Shown: positions 35,040 through 46,458, numbered from the stretch's first letter. The stretch is 64,000 nucleotides of DNA from Isoetes taiwanensis (GCA_021234155.1 JAJEKV010000128.1:1713736-1777735); one strand, 5' to 3'. A program made the numbers and translations. The notes: generated by a model from the sequence alone, not told the origin.

Positions 35040-36383
35040 TCCGAAGCCCCAATCCTAGAACTCAGGGATGTTACGTGGTACGTCCACATGGGAGCTAGGG
35101 ATCGCTACCCCACTTATGCGTATCTGTACGTTTGCAATAAGACAGGAAGGGGGAAGTTTAAGGCTGAGGACTACTACCCTGCGGGAGAAATGAACAAGCC
35201 TGACGGCCACAGATAATGAAGACGAGATCTTAATGAATTGCATAAATGATGAAGGTGATGTCTAGTACTTTCTGAGCAGCACAATGTTCAGAATAAGCAT
35301 GTGCAAGCCAAAGGATGTTAATGAATATATTTCAGAGAACAACAAACTTGGCTACATGAGTGTGATCCTCTCCCATTTGTCTTTTATTCCTTTACCTTAT
35401 AAATTTATACAGGCAGAAAGCTAACTGAACTTCCTGAATGCAGGATATAGTAGACATTTTGTCCTCAGTCATTTTGTGTGACGAAAAAGTAATGGTGAAG
35501 GGCTCGGTACCCGGACAAAGGAAGAAGTTGAAAAAAGACTTTTTAAATAAGAGGAGGAGGAGGAAGAGGAGGTGGTAGTCACAGGGAAGGGGAAGAGGAA
35601 AGCTTTGGTCATTCACTCACAGGCACCAAAGAAATCTAGGAAGACCAAGGCCTTGACAACAGAAGAGTCTGCAGAAGCACTACAAAAGGCACCTGGGGCC
35701 GACATTGTTTTGAGACCCTCGGACAAGTCAAGTGAAATACTTAAAGAGTAAATGAACCAAAGCTTCTAAAGCAAACATTTTCCTTAACTCTAAGCACTAT
35801 CAAGGGGCCGCCAAAAAATGAGGACGGGGTCAGAGTTCTTCAAGTACGGAAGTTGTACGCAGCACATGTGGCAATACTAAAGCAAAGAATGCGCAGAAAT
35901 CCACATGCCCATGTGTCGCCTCTGGTTGTTATGGTTGACCGAGAGCAGGTCCAAGAGCTCAGGCATTACAAGAAAGCCGACTTTTGAGGACTACACATAT
36001 TATGTTCCTATGGAACACACAATTACAAGGCCAGGAAGGAGCTATCTAAGGAGGAAAGCAGAAACGAGGTCTGGAAGAGCGTGGAAGCCCATATTTACGT
36101 TGGGTTGACAGACGAGGAGGCCAAAGTCATTGCCGTGAGCCACAACCTGGCAATGACTTTAGGTTGAAGATGAGCCTCATAGACAAAATCCGCTTCATGC
36201 ACAGAGAATACGTCTGAGTTCAAGCAATTGCATGGAGAGGACTTAAAGAAGCAGAAGAACAAGCTCCAAGAACTTCGGGAGGCTTGTGTGATAGAATGTT
36301 GCTTGAATGACTCTGATAAGAAGCCCATCATGGCAGTAAAGCAATACGATAACTACTTCCAACTTGCTTTCAGAGATGGCCAA
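35040..36383 (+). pseudogene. ParB-methyltransferase gene, N-terminal part with ParB/Srx-like domain
   Basis: First recognisable exon reads DVTWYVHMGARDRYPTYAYL and, after a frame change near 35.21 kb, STMFRISMCKPKDV; I cannot name this part. An intron from about 35371 to 35441 (ends CTGAATGCAG, one palindrome inside) leads to DIVDILSSVILCDEKVMVKG and an acidic plus Lys-rich linker. At 35.9-36.15 kb come PLVVMVDREQVQELRHYKKADF, then YGTHNYKARKELSKEE and EAHIYVGLTDEEAKVIAVSHNL. This is the ParB/sulfiredoxin-like pattern (G-x-H-x-x-x-A...ELxxE...V-x-x-GL-x-D-x-E-A...HN). Stops (35252, 35989, 36165 regions) and frame changes show decay. Confidence 0.65.
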
Positions 36384-36713
36384 GTAAGTATTTCCTCCTT
36401 CCTATTTAATTTTGTTACAAGGTAGTCTAGAATGTAGTTTAGATAAGAACCCGCCATTGAATCGGTTATAAATTTATACCGCCTTGGAGCGGTATAAATT
36501 TATGCCACGTTATAAATTTATACCGTTCTAAACCGAGGACTAAGTCATACCTCGGCCTTCTATGGTATAAATTTATACCGTTGCATGGAGGGAAAATTTT
36601 ATTACTGCGGTCGAGAACGGTATAAATTTATACCGTCGCCTTGACTGACTCTAGAATTTATTGTTCCACAACTATCCTCATGCATTAAGCTGCTTGTCCT
36701 CAATTTTCAACAG
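36384..36713 (+). other. Intron of the ParB-methyltransferase gene with five palindromes
   Basis: Donor GTAAGTATTT follows FRDGQ and acceptor TTTTCAACAG precedes VWDLQERIFCMFEDG; phase is kept. Palindrome copies lie at 36465-36480, 36491-36506, 36509-36524, 36564-36579 and 36619-36634. The surrounding exons contain none. Confidence 0.75.
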
Positions 36714-37690
36714 GTGTGGGATCTGCAGGAAAGAATCTTCTGTATGTTTGAGGATGGTGAACTTAAAGACAAGCTAGCACCACTGGTAAAAAAACAAAAA
36801 AAGGTTCTAACAATAAAATATGAGCATAGTGCCATGGACACAACTACAGGGCTTGAAGAGCAAAGAAATATTTGTGCGGCTCCTGGAAAAAGTTGTTGCG
36901 AAAGAATTTACTCTCGACGAAATGGCTAAGGAAACTAAGATGTAAGGAACCTTTACTATGCGTTGTACTTAATCCATTTCTTTGCTTAACAATCTCTTCT
37001 TGTTTGCAGTTAGAAGGACATTGTCACATGCCAGTCCAGTTAATGAAGCAACTAAATTTAGAAGACTGGGAAGAGTGCAAGCTTCTTTATCCCACTTGTA
37101 CAACAGACAGCATAATACGAGAACACATTGTGAACTTTAGTGGATGGGTGAGTTTTGTAGACTACGTGTTTTGCTTTTGTGCCTTAGCCTTACTCTTTTC
37201 TTACAGAACAAGAAGAAAGGACTGCCAGCAAGCTTCTTGAATCTAGTTCGGAGGGCCAAAGAAGAAAGGCAAAGACTAAAGACCATCGAACAAAGGCAAG
37301 CGGGTCGATCAAGCGGTTCCGACGGTGGCTAATAGAGATTTACTACCTATGGCTGATCGCTTGTACCAGGTTGTACATGGGGACTGCACTAAACTGGGGA
37401 CCCTTGTGAATAAACAGAACTTCACATTGTGCATAGCTGACATTCCCTACGGGTTTAAGATCAAAGACAGTGTTTTTGATGATGAGGCTTTTACTCATGT
37501 ACAAGTAAGAGCCTTCTTGGATGGCCTGAAGGAAGTCACCTTTATCGGCGAAATTGAGGGTCATAATCTTTCATTCCAACCACACCAAACAATGTATGTG
37601 CTCAAACCCATGACAATGGATGCGCAGAACGCCATTTTGCAAATTGCAACCGGTAAGCCTCATAGTCATTTTCGTTTCATATTTTAACAA
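36714..37690 (+). pseudogene. ParB-methyltransferase gene, middle exons and methyltransferase motif IV
   Basis: Exons 36714-36941, 37010-37147 and 37207 onward are separated by 68- and 59-nt introns with GTAAGG...TTTGCAG and GTGAGT...TTACAG. The protein is helical (KYEHSAMDTTTGLEEQ, LNLEDWEECKLLYPTC, KKGLPASFLNLVRRAKEER) and then enters a catalytic domain: LYQVVHGDCTKLG (37.37 kb) and LCIADIPYGFKI (37.43 kb). DIPYGF is a variant of the D-P-P-Y/F motif IV that binds the target base in amino-methyltransferases (N6-adenine or N4-cytosine). A further segment with VQVRAFLDGLKEVT follows before a donor near 37652. Confidence 0.65.
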
Positions 37691-37698
37691 GACCCTAT

Positions 37699-37824
37699 TG
37701 TATAAATTTATACCGCAGAAGCCTTGCGGTATAAATTTATACCCAGATTCATGGGATTTAGATTTACAATCAAGAGCGGTATAAATTTTATACCACGGAA
37801 GCCCCGGCCAGATAAATTTATACC
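37699..37824. repeat. Four palindrome copies in the next intron
   Basis: TGTATAAATTTATACC (37699), GGTATAAATTTATACC (37728), GGTATAAATTTTATACC with an extra T (37778) and AGATAAATTTATACC (37810). They follow a GTAAGC donor near 37652 and precede renewed coding sequence at about 37.9 kb. Confidence 0.85.
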
Positions 37825-37879
37825 GCTTTCCTTTTTTACGCTTGACTTACCATTTCTTTACGCCCGTGTTGAAGACAAA

Positions 37880-38533
37880 CGCCGAAGGTCTTCCATTGAG
37901 GGTCCACGAGTTAGTCACCGCTTCGAACACTTTCACATAGGCTACTACAGCGCTGACACCAAAAAGACAATGGTGCACTTTAACACTCAAAGTGAGAAGA
38001 CCCCACCATGCAATGCATTCCAATTCCTATTTTGTCTTCTAATGAGACCCACGAGGCAAGGCGCTAGGGTGTCCCACTACCAAAACCCCGTGAGGCTAAT
38101 TAACATCTGATACAATGGTTTTCACGCCACGGGATTTGGGTTTTGATGTTTTTTCGAAGCGCACCATAGTTATATGCTCTTAAGCGAGGGCGTAATGTGG
38201 TGTCAGTTGACATAGACCCGGACAAAATCAATTTTATTAGGACCAAATAAGTTCCTGTGAGTCCTTTCCTGATGAAAATGGGAATTGGGAGCAAAAAATG
38301 GTGCTGCGGATGTCAAAGGCACCTACACTGAAATCCAGCCTCCAATAACAGGAAGAAAAGATGAGGAGGTGGAGTTTGTAGATCTTGAATCAGTGGAGCT
38401 AGACCCCCCCAAGCAGCCTGTTCCAGTACCCTTAGAATCAGAAGCATGTGTCTCTGGCTTTGTGGCATCACAAGGAACAGACCCAAAGGGAGATGAAAGC
38501 CCTGTGGACTGGGAAGAACCTCCCCCCGTATAA
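37880..38533 (+). pseudogene. ParB-methyltransferase gene, C-terminal catalytic half and tail
   Basis: Frames read LPKPREAN, stop, HLIQWFSRHG (38.08-38.14 kb), then a degenerate VLDVFS segment, and KRGRNVVSVDIDPDKINFI (38.18-38.24 kb). This is the KP...l.....s..g..VLD.F.GsGtt...a...gR...gvdid order of motifs X and I, placed after motif IV. That order defines the beta class of DNA amino-methyltransferases, common in phage and bacterial ParB-methylase proteins. The glycines of motif I are lost here. A last acidic, Pro-rich tail (38285-38533) ends in a TAA that lies inside a palindrome copy. Inactive by decay. Confidence 0.6.
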
Positions 38534-38580
38534 ATTTATACCAACAGGTTTCAATTTTAAAATGTCGGTATGATTTATAC
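38527..38580. repeat. Two palindrome copies at the 3' end of the methyltransferase gene
   Basis: CGTATAAATTTATACC (38527-38542) supplies the stop codon of the upstream frame, and GGTATGATTTATAC lies at 38567-38580. Confidence 0.8.
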
Positions 38581-38996
38581 GAGAAACGCTCTAATATTTA
38601 TGACCTTTGTATAAAATGTATTGTATTATAAATTCAAGAAGAATTTTGAAATGGAATCTATTATTCTATCTCCAGCAATGTTTAATTAGAGCAACTACCA
38701 TTTATTTTCTACATGCTTTATTCTTTTGTTTCCGTAAAGTACACTTTAAAGGCATTTGCAAATTATGATGCAAAAAAACACACTGTATTTGCTTCGTTTT
38801 TAACAAAATTAAATTGTTGGTTCTCCAATATTAGAGTTAACCACCTTAAAACTGTCTTTTTTTTTCTTCTTCTATTTCTTTTTTAATCACATTTCTAAAA
38901 GTGTTACTTTTTATGTAGTCTTCCGAACACCACGTGTTCAACAATCTTTCCTGCTCCCTATTTCGTCTCTTTTTTTAATTTTCCAAAATTCTCAAA

Positions 38997-39057
38997 GGAA
39001 TCTTTCAAACGCACTTCTTAAATAAGTGCATTTTGTTTTCAACCTTGTTTACTTACA
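38997..39057 (-). repeat. Right candidate terminal inverted repeat
   Basis: GGAATCTTTCAAA (38997-39009) and AAATAAGTGCATTT (39020-39033) are exact reverse complements of blocks in the left repeat, and CAACCTTGTTTAC just outside matches the left flank with few differences. Confidence 0.55.
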
Positions 39058-39084
39058 CATTGTTTAACAATTGCAACATCTCTT

Positions 39085-40451
39085 CAAGGCATTGCATGAC
39101 ACTGCCCCATGAAACTAGAGGATTTGACTATAGGAAGGATGAATGGGCCAGCATCTTCAATTCATGTGAACCCAATACCGGGGCATCGACTACCCAAGAA
39201 GCTACTCTTGCAACTTGACAATTGTGCTGGCCAGAATAAAAATAGATACTTGTTTGCATACTTGTTGCAGCTTACATGGGTTGGAGTGTTCGAAATGGTC
39301 TATGTTGGTTACTTGATGCATGGCCACACTCCGCGAGGTTTATTGATGCAATGTTTGGGCATTATAGGATCAAATTGCCCAGAAAGTGATGTCACCACCC
39401 ATCCAGGAGCTTTTTGGAGCTATTTAAGCAATGTTCTTCCTTTGCCTCCTATTGGTTCATTGATACAAAGAAGTCCCGGTAGGAAAGAATTCATAGAGGG
39501 TTATGCTGCGTGAAGACCTTATTGGGCATAGTGCTCCATTTGCAATTTAGGTTTTGGGTGAAAAATGGAAAGCCAATAATGCAATATGATGAGAAATTTG
39601 GAGATCTATGTGGAAACCGGAAGATAAGGATATATTGATTTGGAAAGAGGATGTGGCAGGTGAACCAACGGTGCCGATGGGAAAGCCTACGGCTATGAAA
39701 CCATTAGGATAAGTAAAGGACTATGAACGGACTATGGAAGGGATAATGGAGTATATAAAGTACTGGGAGAAATCCTTAGCAGATAAAGACATAGCACCAG
39801 AGAGAAGAGCGTGCAATGAAGCACTTGCAAATTATTGGAATGAAGTTCATATACTTTTGGGGAGTTTGGACACAAGTAATAGTGTCCTTCGAGAGGATTG
39901 GCTACCTCAAAGTCGCTGGAGGCTCAACCGTGGTCAATTTTAACCTGATCAGCAGCCAATCCACTTGATGACAGAGGAGTCTGAAGAGGAGGTGGAAGAG
40001 GAAGAAGAGCACTATGTTGGACCTAGAAAAGAGCATCCCAAGTATTATGGACTTGCTCCATATGATCCTAAGATGGATTTGAAGGATGGCCAATATTTGG
40101 TCGGCAGGCCATCAGATGAAGATACTTATCCTATTTGGTTAGGGTACCGCCTCAAGCATTTGTAGGGAAGCTAATAACCCTAACAGAAACAAGGTGTATG
40201 TGGAGTGGTGGCGCCCAGTAAGTGGAAAAGGAGTCATTACTGAAAAAGAGCGCTACAAAGATTGTTTTAATAAGCAATGGAAGTATGATGCAAGTGATCC
40301 GCCCCAATGGGTGGAAATAAAGTCCGTGTTGATGTCATGGAACCCCAGAAAGGGCAAGGTGGATCCGAGAAAGAGGTACATGAAGATTCCAATCTTTGTG
40401 AAGGATAAAGTTCTGAAGTCACTAGAGAAGATAGCCGAACAAGCAAAATAA
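39085..40451 (+). pseudogene. Second transposase-like gene fragment (DUF7869-type)
   Basis: Begins near the second catalytic region: LPKKLLLQLDNCAGQNKNRYLF (39.2 kb), then a hydrophobic strand and HGHT; one base shift later FIDAMFGHYRIKLPRK, so the usual GHTHEDIDAMF block is frameshifted. The C-terminal part reads GQYLVGRPSDEDTYPIWLGY (40.1 kb) and KVYVEWWRPVSGKG (40.2 kb), the same PFW/PIW...W layout as the minus-strand gene's end, and stops at 40449. It shares family but not close sequence with the 31-34 kb gene and lacks the N-terminal half. It starts just outside the right terminal repeat. Confidence 0.6.
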
Positions 40452-43400
40452 AGTACGAGAGTCCATGAGTATCTTATGATGTGAATCTTACTTCCATTGT
40501 AATCCTACTTTTAGTGCATTTCATTGTATTCGTGCTTTCATTGTAATCTTACTTTCAGTATCTGAGTATCTTACTCTACTTGAATGTGGAATACTAGTTT
40601 GTGATTAACTAAGTTACATCTACTCTACTTGGATGTGGAATACTGGCTTGTGATTAACTAAGTGTTAACCTGTAATTTAAGACCTGTTAGAATTAAGGCT
40701 GATAATAAAAAGTATTTACATGCAATTCCACATTGTTGAAATTGGGGTTGTCACTATTTGTAAATTTCAAAATGATGGAATAATTTCAAAATAACTGAAT
40801 CATGGTTGTGGTTCTTTTTTTTCTGCAACCACCCTCGTTGAATTTCTTCTAGTTCGACTAGATTTGCAAGGACCAAACTATAGTCGGAAGCAAATCCATG
40901 TTCTAAGCAAGATTGATCTGCTCCTCACAACTGTGGGACTTAATCATGAATTATATCGGCATTACAGGTTTTCCTCTCCACCTAATGACACTGCAAACCC
41001 TCATGATTCATGTGTTAATACTCATGTTTTCACAAATCACTGCATACATTAATGTCTTTAGTGTGATTATTAATCACCCATACAACAATAGTACTAGCAT
41101 AATAATCTAGTCAACAACTAACCCAAATTATTTTCGACTTACCATCATCAATTAGTTGCCTTTCAATGCTCTCGGACAATCGAGAGCTCGGCTCGATACC
41201 AAAAAATGTCGCACAAAATGAGAGCCCCATCCTTAGCCGAAACTCACACCTCGCTCTTACCGGGATCCCGAGATCCCCATGGTGTAACTGCGCCAATCCT
41301 AAATGCGGCTTGAGTCCAATTTAGGTTGTAAAGTTACTTGAAACCCCTCAAGCACTCATTGTGCTACTTACAATCACAACACCCCAATTGGGGCCATGCA
41401 TCTCTTGTGCGCACACACACTTGAGTCCCGACTCAGGTGCATTTGGTGGCCGAACCTCGAGGTGTTCATTTATAGCCCTACCACTGCGAGGAAAATCCTA
41501 TATCACGCAAGATGGACGACCCCTTGGTTCAATCATCTAGCCTAATTAACCCGTAACCCAAAGCAGCACTTGAAGACCTATTGTATGGTACATATGCTAG
41601 TGCCTAGGGCATAGATATGATATCTTTATATCATACATATGGATTAGCTTCAACATAGTAATCCCCCGAGTGCTTGTTCTTGGATCCAAGTTAGATCCAC
41701 ATAGCCACCTCCTATCTTTCTGCTCTCTTGCTTCTCCTTCCATTGAGATCCTTGATCTCTTATATAAGTCCCAACTCTAGTGGCACTATCACTTCACGCT
41801 AGTCTACTAGCAGCTAAGTGTACTTCCTTTGCAACACCCACTTAATTGTGCTACTAGCACTTAGCCAAATGTGCTTTCTCTTCACAATTATTTAACTAGT
41901 TATCTTTAGACACTTGACACTTATGCATTGTGGACATGTGTTCCTTGGCCAACAAAGGATTATCATATAGAGAACATTATATGCCTCAATTTTACGAAAG
42001 AATAAATGTTTCTTCCACATGTATCTTAAAAAAATGATTCATACAATATCTTTTGAGTTTCATAACGTGGAAGACATGATACTTCACAGCATCCCATGTG
42101 GATTCAGTTATGTTTGCATGCGGACCAGTTTTTGAAGCTTTAAAATCCACTGTGATTAATTGTGCAATATTGATACTCTGATTGTTTGAACCACTTTAAT
42201 CAGATTCTTTCCAAAGAATCGCTATATATGATTGAGTCTCCTGCTAAAAAATTAAAAAAAATAATATATATAAGAGTCTCCTTGTCCGATTCTCTCTGAG
42301 ACACCATAAACATTCTAATACGCCATAAATATTCTAATAGATTCTCACTTTCGATGCCATCAAGAACCCATTGACCCTCAACTCATCTACCTCTATTATA
42401 TCTCAAAACTCGAATTTGCTTTCATCAATTTTAACAATTTTTCCTGGGACTACCAATAGCTTGATTTTGCTTTTGAATAGAGATAGCACAAATATCACTA
42501 CAATAATTATGCCAATTTCCAAAGCCTATTTACTCGTATCTTCCACTTACCCTTGTTTGCTCTAGACTCATCTTGATGCTTCAACAATACATTACCATGA
42601 GCATTTGAGATATGGTAAACTTACTACCAAGCAAACTAAGTGCTTTTAGGGTTGCAAGTAAACTGTAATTGTAGTGTTTGCCCTTGCACTTTCTCTTAAT
42701 CCCATCGTATTCCTTATTACCCCTCAATTTCATATCCTTCTCACAATTTGTATTATTATCACCCCTCAATTTCAAATCCCTTCTCACAACTTGTACACTT
42801 TGCTTATGCTCTTAGCAAGAATCCACTTTGATATATAATGCAACCGATTTTTCCTCGTTTTCCCATTTTGTCAAAACCCCGCTTCCCGGTTTTTGTCAAG
42901 CAATTCGAAATGTTCTAATCTCAATTTTCCATTTCAGTATTCCATGTCTCCGGCCATGATAAAACACGATCTTTTCACTTAAAGGGCTAAATTGGTTGAA
43001 TGAAAACTTTGGCTCATTCTAACATCTACACTTCACTAAAATGACATTACATGGACGAATATTATGATTTTTCTCGGGGGGTTCTAACCTCCTATTATGA
43101 CTTTCATGAAATGTATTGCAGCCTCACCAAATTAGATCATCTTCATATATCGCCTTGGTTGCTAGTCTATTCTTTTCAAATGGAAAAGTAACGCTTTTGA
43201 ATAATGTGGAAGAAATGTGGAAGCCAACTAAGAGCTCCATTGGTACCGCTCATTGAAAAACATTTGATTTAGCAAGGCGCGCGGAAACTACACAAGAAAA
43301 TATTTGGAGACAATTGTTTATTAATCTTGAATTCAACACTACGATAATGCTTTCCAACATTGGAAGCATAAAGAAAAACCAGCAGTTCTTTTTCATAAAC

Positions 43401-43958
43401 CGTGTATCTGAGCTGCAATTGATTGCTGCAATTGATTTTTGGCTCTCGTGCATTCAAATTTTTTCAAGAAATATAGCCTACTTGGGGTGGGTTCTCACTA
43501 GGGGGTTAAATTCAATTAAATTGAAACAAATTAGGTTAATTGGGTTCACACCATTCCCGTTAAAAATTTCTGTTAGGCCCGTGGCAGTTAAGGGAGGTTA
43601 ATTTTTTACAAATTTAGTTCCGTTAAAGTTGTGGTTCACACATGATTCCGTTATGTCAAAATCAAACAATTCCTTAAAAAAAAATTAACGGTTGTAGTGC
43701 AAATGTTAAACCCTCCCCGAGAAGACACTTAAGACGGTTAAATTTTTTTTTTGCTCATGCACTAATATAACTTATGGGTGAACCTAATTTTAACAAAATC
43801 CGTTACATTAGCCACTAACATAATTATTGGTGTGAACCTCTTTTTAACTGAATTCGTTTTATTGCTTGTGAAAAAACATCTAAACTTCCTTGAGCTATAG
43901 CCTGAGCTGTTGTGAGAGCTTAAGATCCTCAATTCAATATTGAGTGTCACTATCTCCT
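40452..43958. other. Mostly non-coding; one candidate LTR
   Basis: Apart from the LTR-like segment near 41.2 kb I see only AT-rich sequence and short frames without motifs (for example 42371-42565 and 43314-43601). Confidence 0.5.
41187..41960 (-). mobile_element. Candidate minus-strand LTR with primer-site-like sequence
   Basis: On the minus strand a segment ends ...TTTTGTGCGACA (41208), then TTTTT, then TGGTATCGAGCCGAGC, which resembles the Met-tRNA primer site TGGTATCAGAGC with an indel. Upstream on that strand GGGCTATAAATGAACACC (about 41.47 kb) is a plausible TATA box. A right end near 41956 (...GGCCAACA) is possible but unproven. Confidence 0.4.
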
Positions 43959-44118
43959 GATGCCATGGACATCCATGAAACCAAGTACGTCTAACTTCGA
44001 ATACCTACACATTTCTTGCTTTCTTTCAGCCATTTGTGATGCCATGGACATCCATGAAACCAAAAGTACGTCTAACCCGATTACCTACACATTTCTTGCT
44101 TTCTTTCAGCCATTTGTG
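43959..44118. repeat. Tandem duplication, 79-bp period, two copies
   Basis: GATGCCATGGACATCCATGA at 43959 recurs at 44038, and both copies run on through CCTACACATTTCTTGC and TTCTTTCAGCCATTTGTG with few differences. Confidence 0.9.
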
Positions 44119-44599
44119 GTGCCACTTATGGGATCTGTTCACTTGCTTGGTCTTTGGATCAAATACTTCTGCAGTGCATATTAAGTGAACCTCCACAGTT
44201 CAAAACACCAGTTACCAAATTAAGGTAAGGAATGCTCCAGCGAGCTTATATCTTTCCCTTTTCTTCCTTTTTCATTTTTCATATACAAAAAGCAGCATGA
44301 TCCAATCATGGCTGCGTTCGATCATCTGCACTTTCTTTCTCTACCAATGGCAGGATACTGTTCTCCTGCACTTTCTGTTTCTATATTGCCATGGATCATG
44401 GTCCATCAAGGAGCTGTACTTTAGCATCACACTAGAAGATTATGAAGATCAGAAATTATGAAAGCTGGTATACATATTGGATTTTAAGCCAGCTTTTATT
44501 AGAGAGAATTTGTCAACATATGATCCAATATTTGTTTCCTAATCTTTTGGCAGCTCTAACTTGTGACCAGCTTCATTCATCATATTCTCAACCAAAGAT

Positions 44600-46115
44600 A
44601 ACTTACCCTCCTGTCCAGTCTGCTAATTGCATCTGCAATATCTTGGAAGTACATTTAATGCCATCCACAGCCATATCTGTGGAAATTTCATCCACCTTGT
44701 CAAAAAGTTTCTTTTTGTAGAATGCAGACATGAATGATTCAAACACTGTTGAACCAGGTCTGAAACCTGGTCTGCAGTTTCGGCACTTCCTAGGGAAGCG
44801 TGATAGACACTTGCAATCCTTTTCATAATCATCAGCCTCGACCAGGTTAGAAATCATAGTTTCCAAAGCATATGAAGGTATAACGGCATTCTCTTTACAA
44901 CAAACATTATCAAATGAAGTTCTGCCTTATCCAGAGCGACCTGCTTTCATAAAAGCCTCTATAATCATGCCATTTGCATCTGTGGTACACATCAATCCTT
45001 CATTTTTATCTATCTTCTCCATCATATTCTCCATCTTTTCTATCAATCCAGCCCCTTAAGTAGCTTTTTATCACCTCCCTTGCTATTGTTGTATTCATTC
45101 TATACCCAGCTGCTTCTAATCTCTCAACAGATGTCTCCATTAGTTCAATCTGATTCCCCATGGCATGACCAGTACACAACACATTGAAAGTGACAATATT
45201 CATGTGACATGGCTGCTCTTTCATCTCTTCATACACTTGTTCCATCTTATCAAATCTTTTGGCCTTGGCATAACCAGACAAGCGTGCATTATGAGTAATT
45301 ACATCAGGCATGAATCCTGCATTTACCAAAGAGGCATACATAGACTCCATTTCGTCCAATGCTCCTTCCCTACCATACATATCAATAAGAGTGTTAAAGG
45401 TTACATCATTGGGTTGCAAGAACTCATCTGCAGAATGTTGCATTTTCTCAAAAATCCTGAAAGCTTTTCCTTGTTCACCTGTTTTGCGTAAGCATGAATC
45501 AAAGCATTATACGCAGCACTCGTTATTGCTATCCCCTTTCTTTCCATTTGATCAAACCATTTCTGAGCCAAAACCTGATCCCCAATAGTTCCTGCAAAAT
45601 GAAATCATCCGCGAACATAGAATCGACATGGATCCTAAATACTGTACCTTCCATAGTTATCAAAATGAACTCAAACGTCTGTTTTTAAAGTTAAACTTAA
45701 TGTCAATCAAATATTCTAGAAATCATCATATGAAATAACGTACCTCTATTGCTATGTTATGCTTGACGCCTTTCTGAAGGGAAATAAGCAGGGGAGACCA
45801 GAACCCAGTAAGGTCTACCATGTATATATATTCATCTAAAATCTGCATCCTGAGCTCTAAATGTTTTGCCCCACAAAGCCGCCTCCTTAATCTCATTGCT
45901 ACGGCCGGTCCTTTGGTAGAATTTCCCGGTTTTTTAACAAGACCTGTATCTTGCTCGTCAACAGAGGAATCATTTTTAAAGAGAGATGCAAGCACTTCCA
46001 TATCCGGATTGGAAAACCTATTTAGAGAAGCTGTAAAGTATGAAGTGCATCCCCGACACAGAGGCTGCCCTTTTAGAAAACGGCGCACATCTCCAACAGA
46101 TTTTCTGTACGCCAT
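44600..46115 (-). pseudogene. Pentatricopeptide-repeat (PPR) protein gene, frameshifted
   Basis: Starts at ATG 46115 (MAYRKSVGDVRRFLKGQPL), basic at the N-terminus as expected for an organelle-targeted protein. First exon continues to ILDEYIYMVDLTGFWSPLL (about 45.8 kb). An intron of about 135 nt ends in TTTTGCAG at 45592. PPR motifs follow: QKWFDQMERKGIAITSAAYN, then PNDVTFNTLIDMYGREGALD, PDVITHNARLSGYAKAKRFD, NIVTFNVLCTGHAMGN, and later STVFESFMSAFYKKKLFDKV. P-class PPR proteins bind organelle RNA. The frame is broken at least three times (about 45.50, 45.05 and 44.94 kb), each time by one or two bases. Either a pseudogene or an intact gene with assembly errors. Confidence 0.75.
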
Positions 46116-46458
46116 GTTCTAGGGCCTCCCCTTACTAATGCGGAATCGCGAATACTACCTTCAGCACTACAGGCATTCGATAGAGGCATTTCGCATATTG
46201 AGCTTTGCCCATTCGAGATATTGAACTTCTCTTTATCCCTGGCATATTTTGAACCCTGAGATTTGAATAGGACATGTCATACTAAACCTAAAATCCAATT
46301 CTTGAACTAGAACCAGCTAGAACGAATTTCACGTCCTTAAAAGTGTCCGTAGTTTTCATTTTGCCCTATTCGCCAATTTTAGAGTGCCACGTGTGTAACA
46401 TTCTTTCCCAAAAATTGTTCTCTTAGTTACTTTCTTTAATATTACCTCCATTCTAATT

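Larger units (their letters stand above)
30451..39057. mobile_element. Candidate DNA transposon carrying a ParB-methyltransferase gene
   Basis: An inverted pair of sequences bounds about 8.6 kb. Left 30475-30488 AAATGCACTTATTT and 30515-30527 TTTGAAAGATTCC reappear in the same order as the reverse complement at 39033-39020 and 39009-38997. Flanking bases outward match at about 19 of 24 positions. Inside are two divergent genes: a transposase-like gene on the minus strand (30.85-33.99 kb) and a ParB-methyltransferase gene on the plus strand (35.0-38.5 kb). A palindrome array sits between them. Both genes are decayed, so the copy is inactive. Exact ends and target duplication are unresolved. 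Confidence 0.6.

Noticed and set aside
37370-38260. MT-A70-type RNA methyltransferase
   Set aside because: MT-A70 has DPPW, and its motif order and flanks differ; here DIPYGF comes first with KPRE and SAM-binding segments last, after a ParB-like domain.
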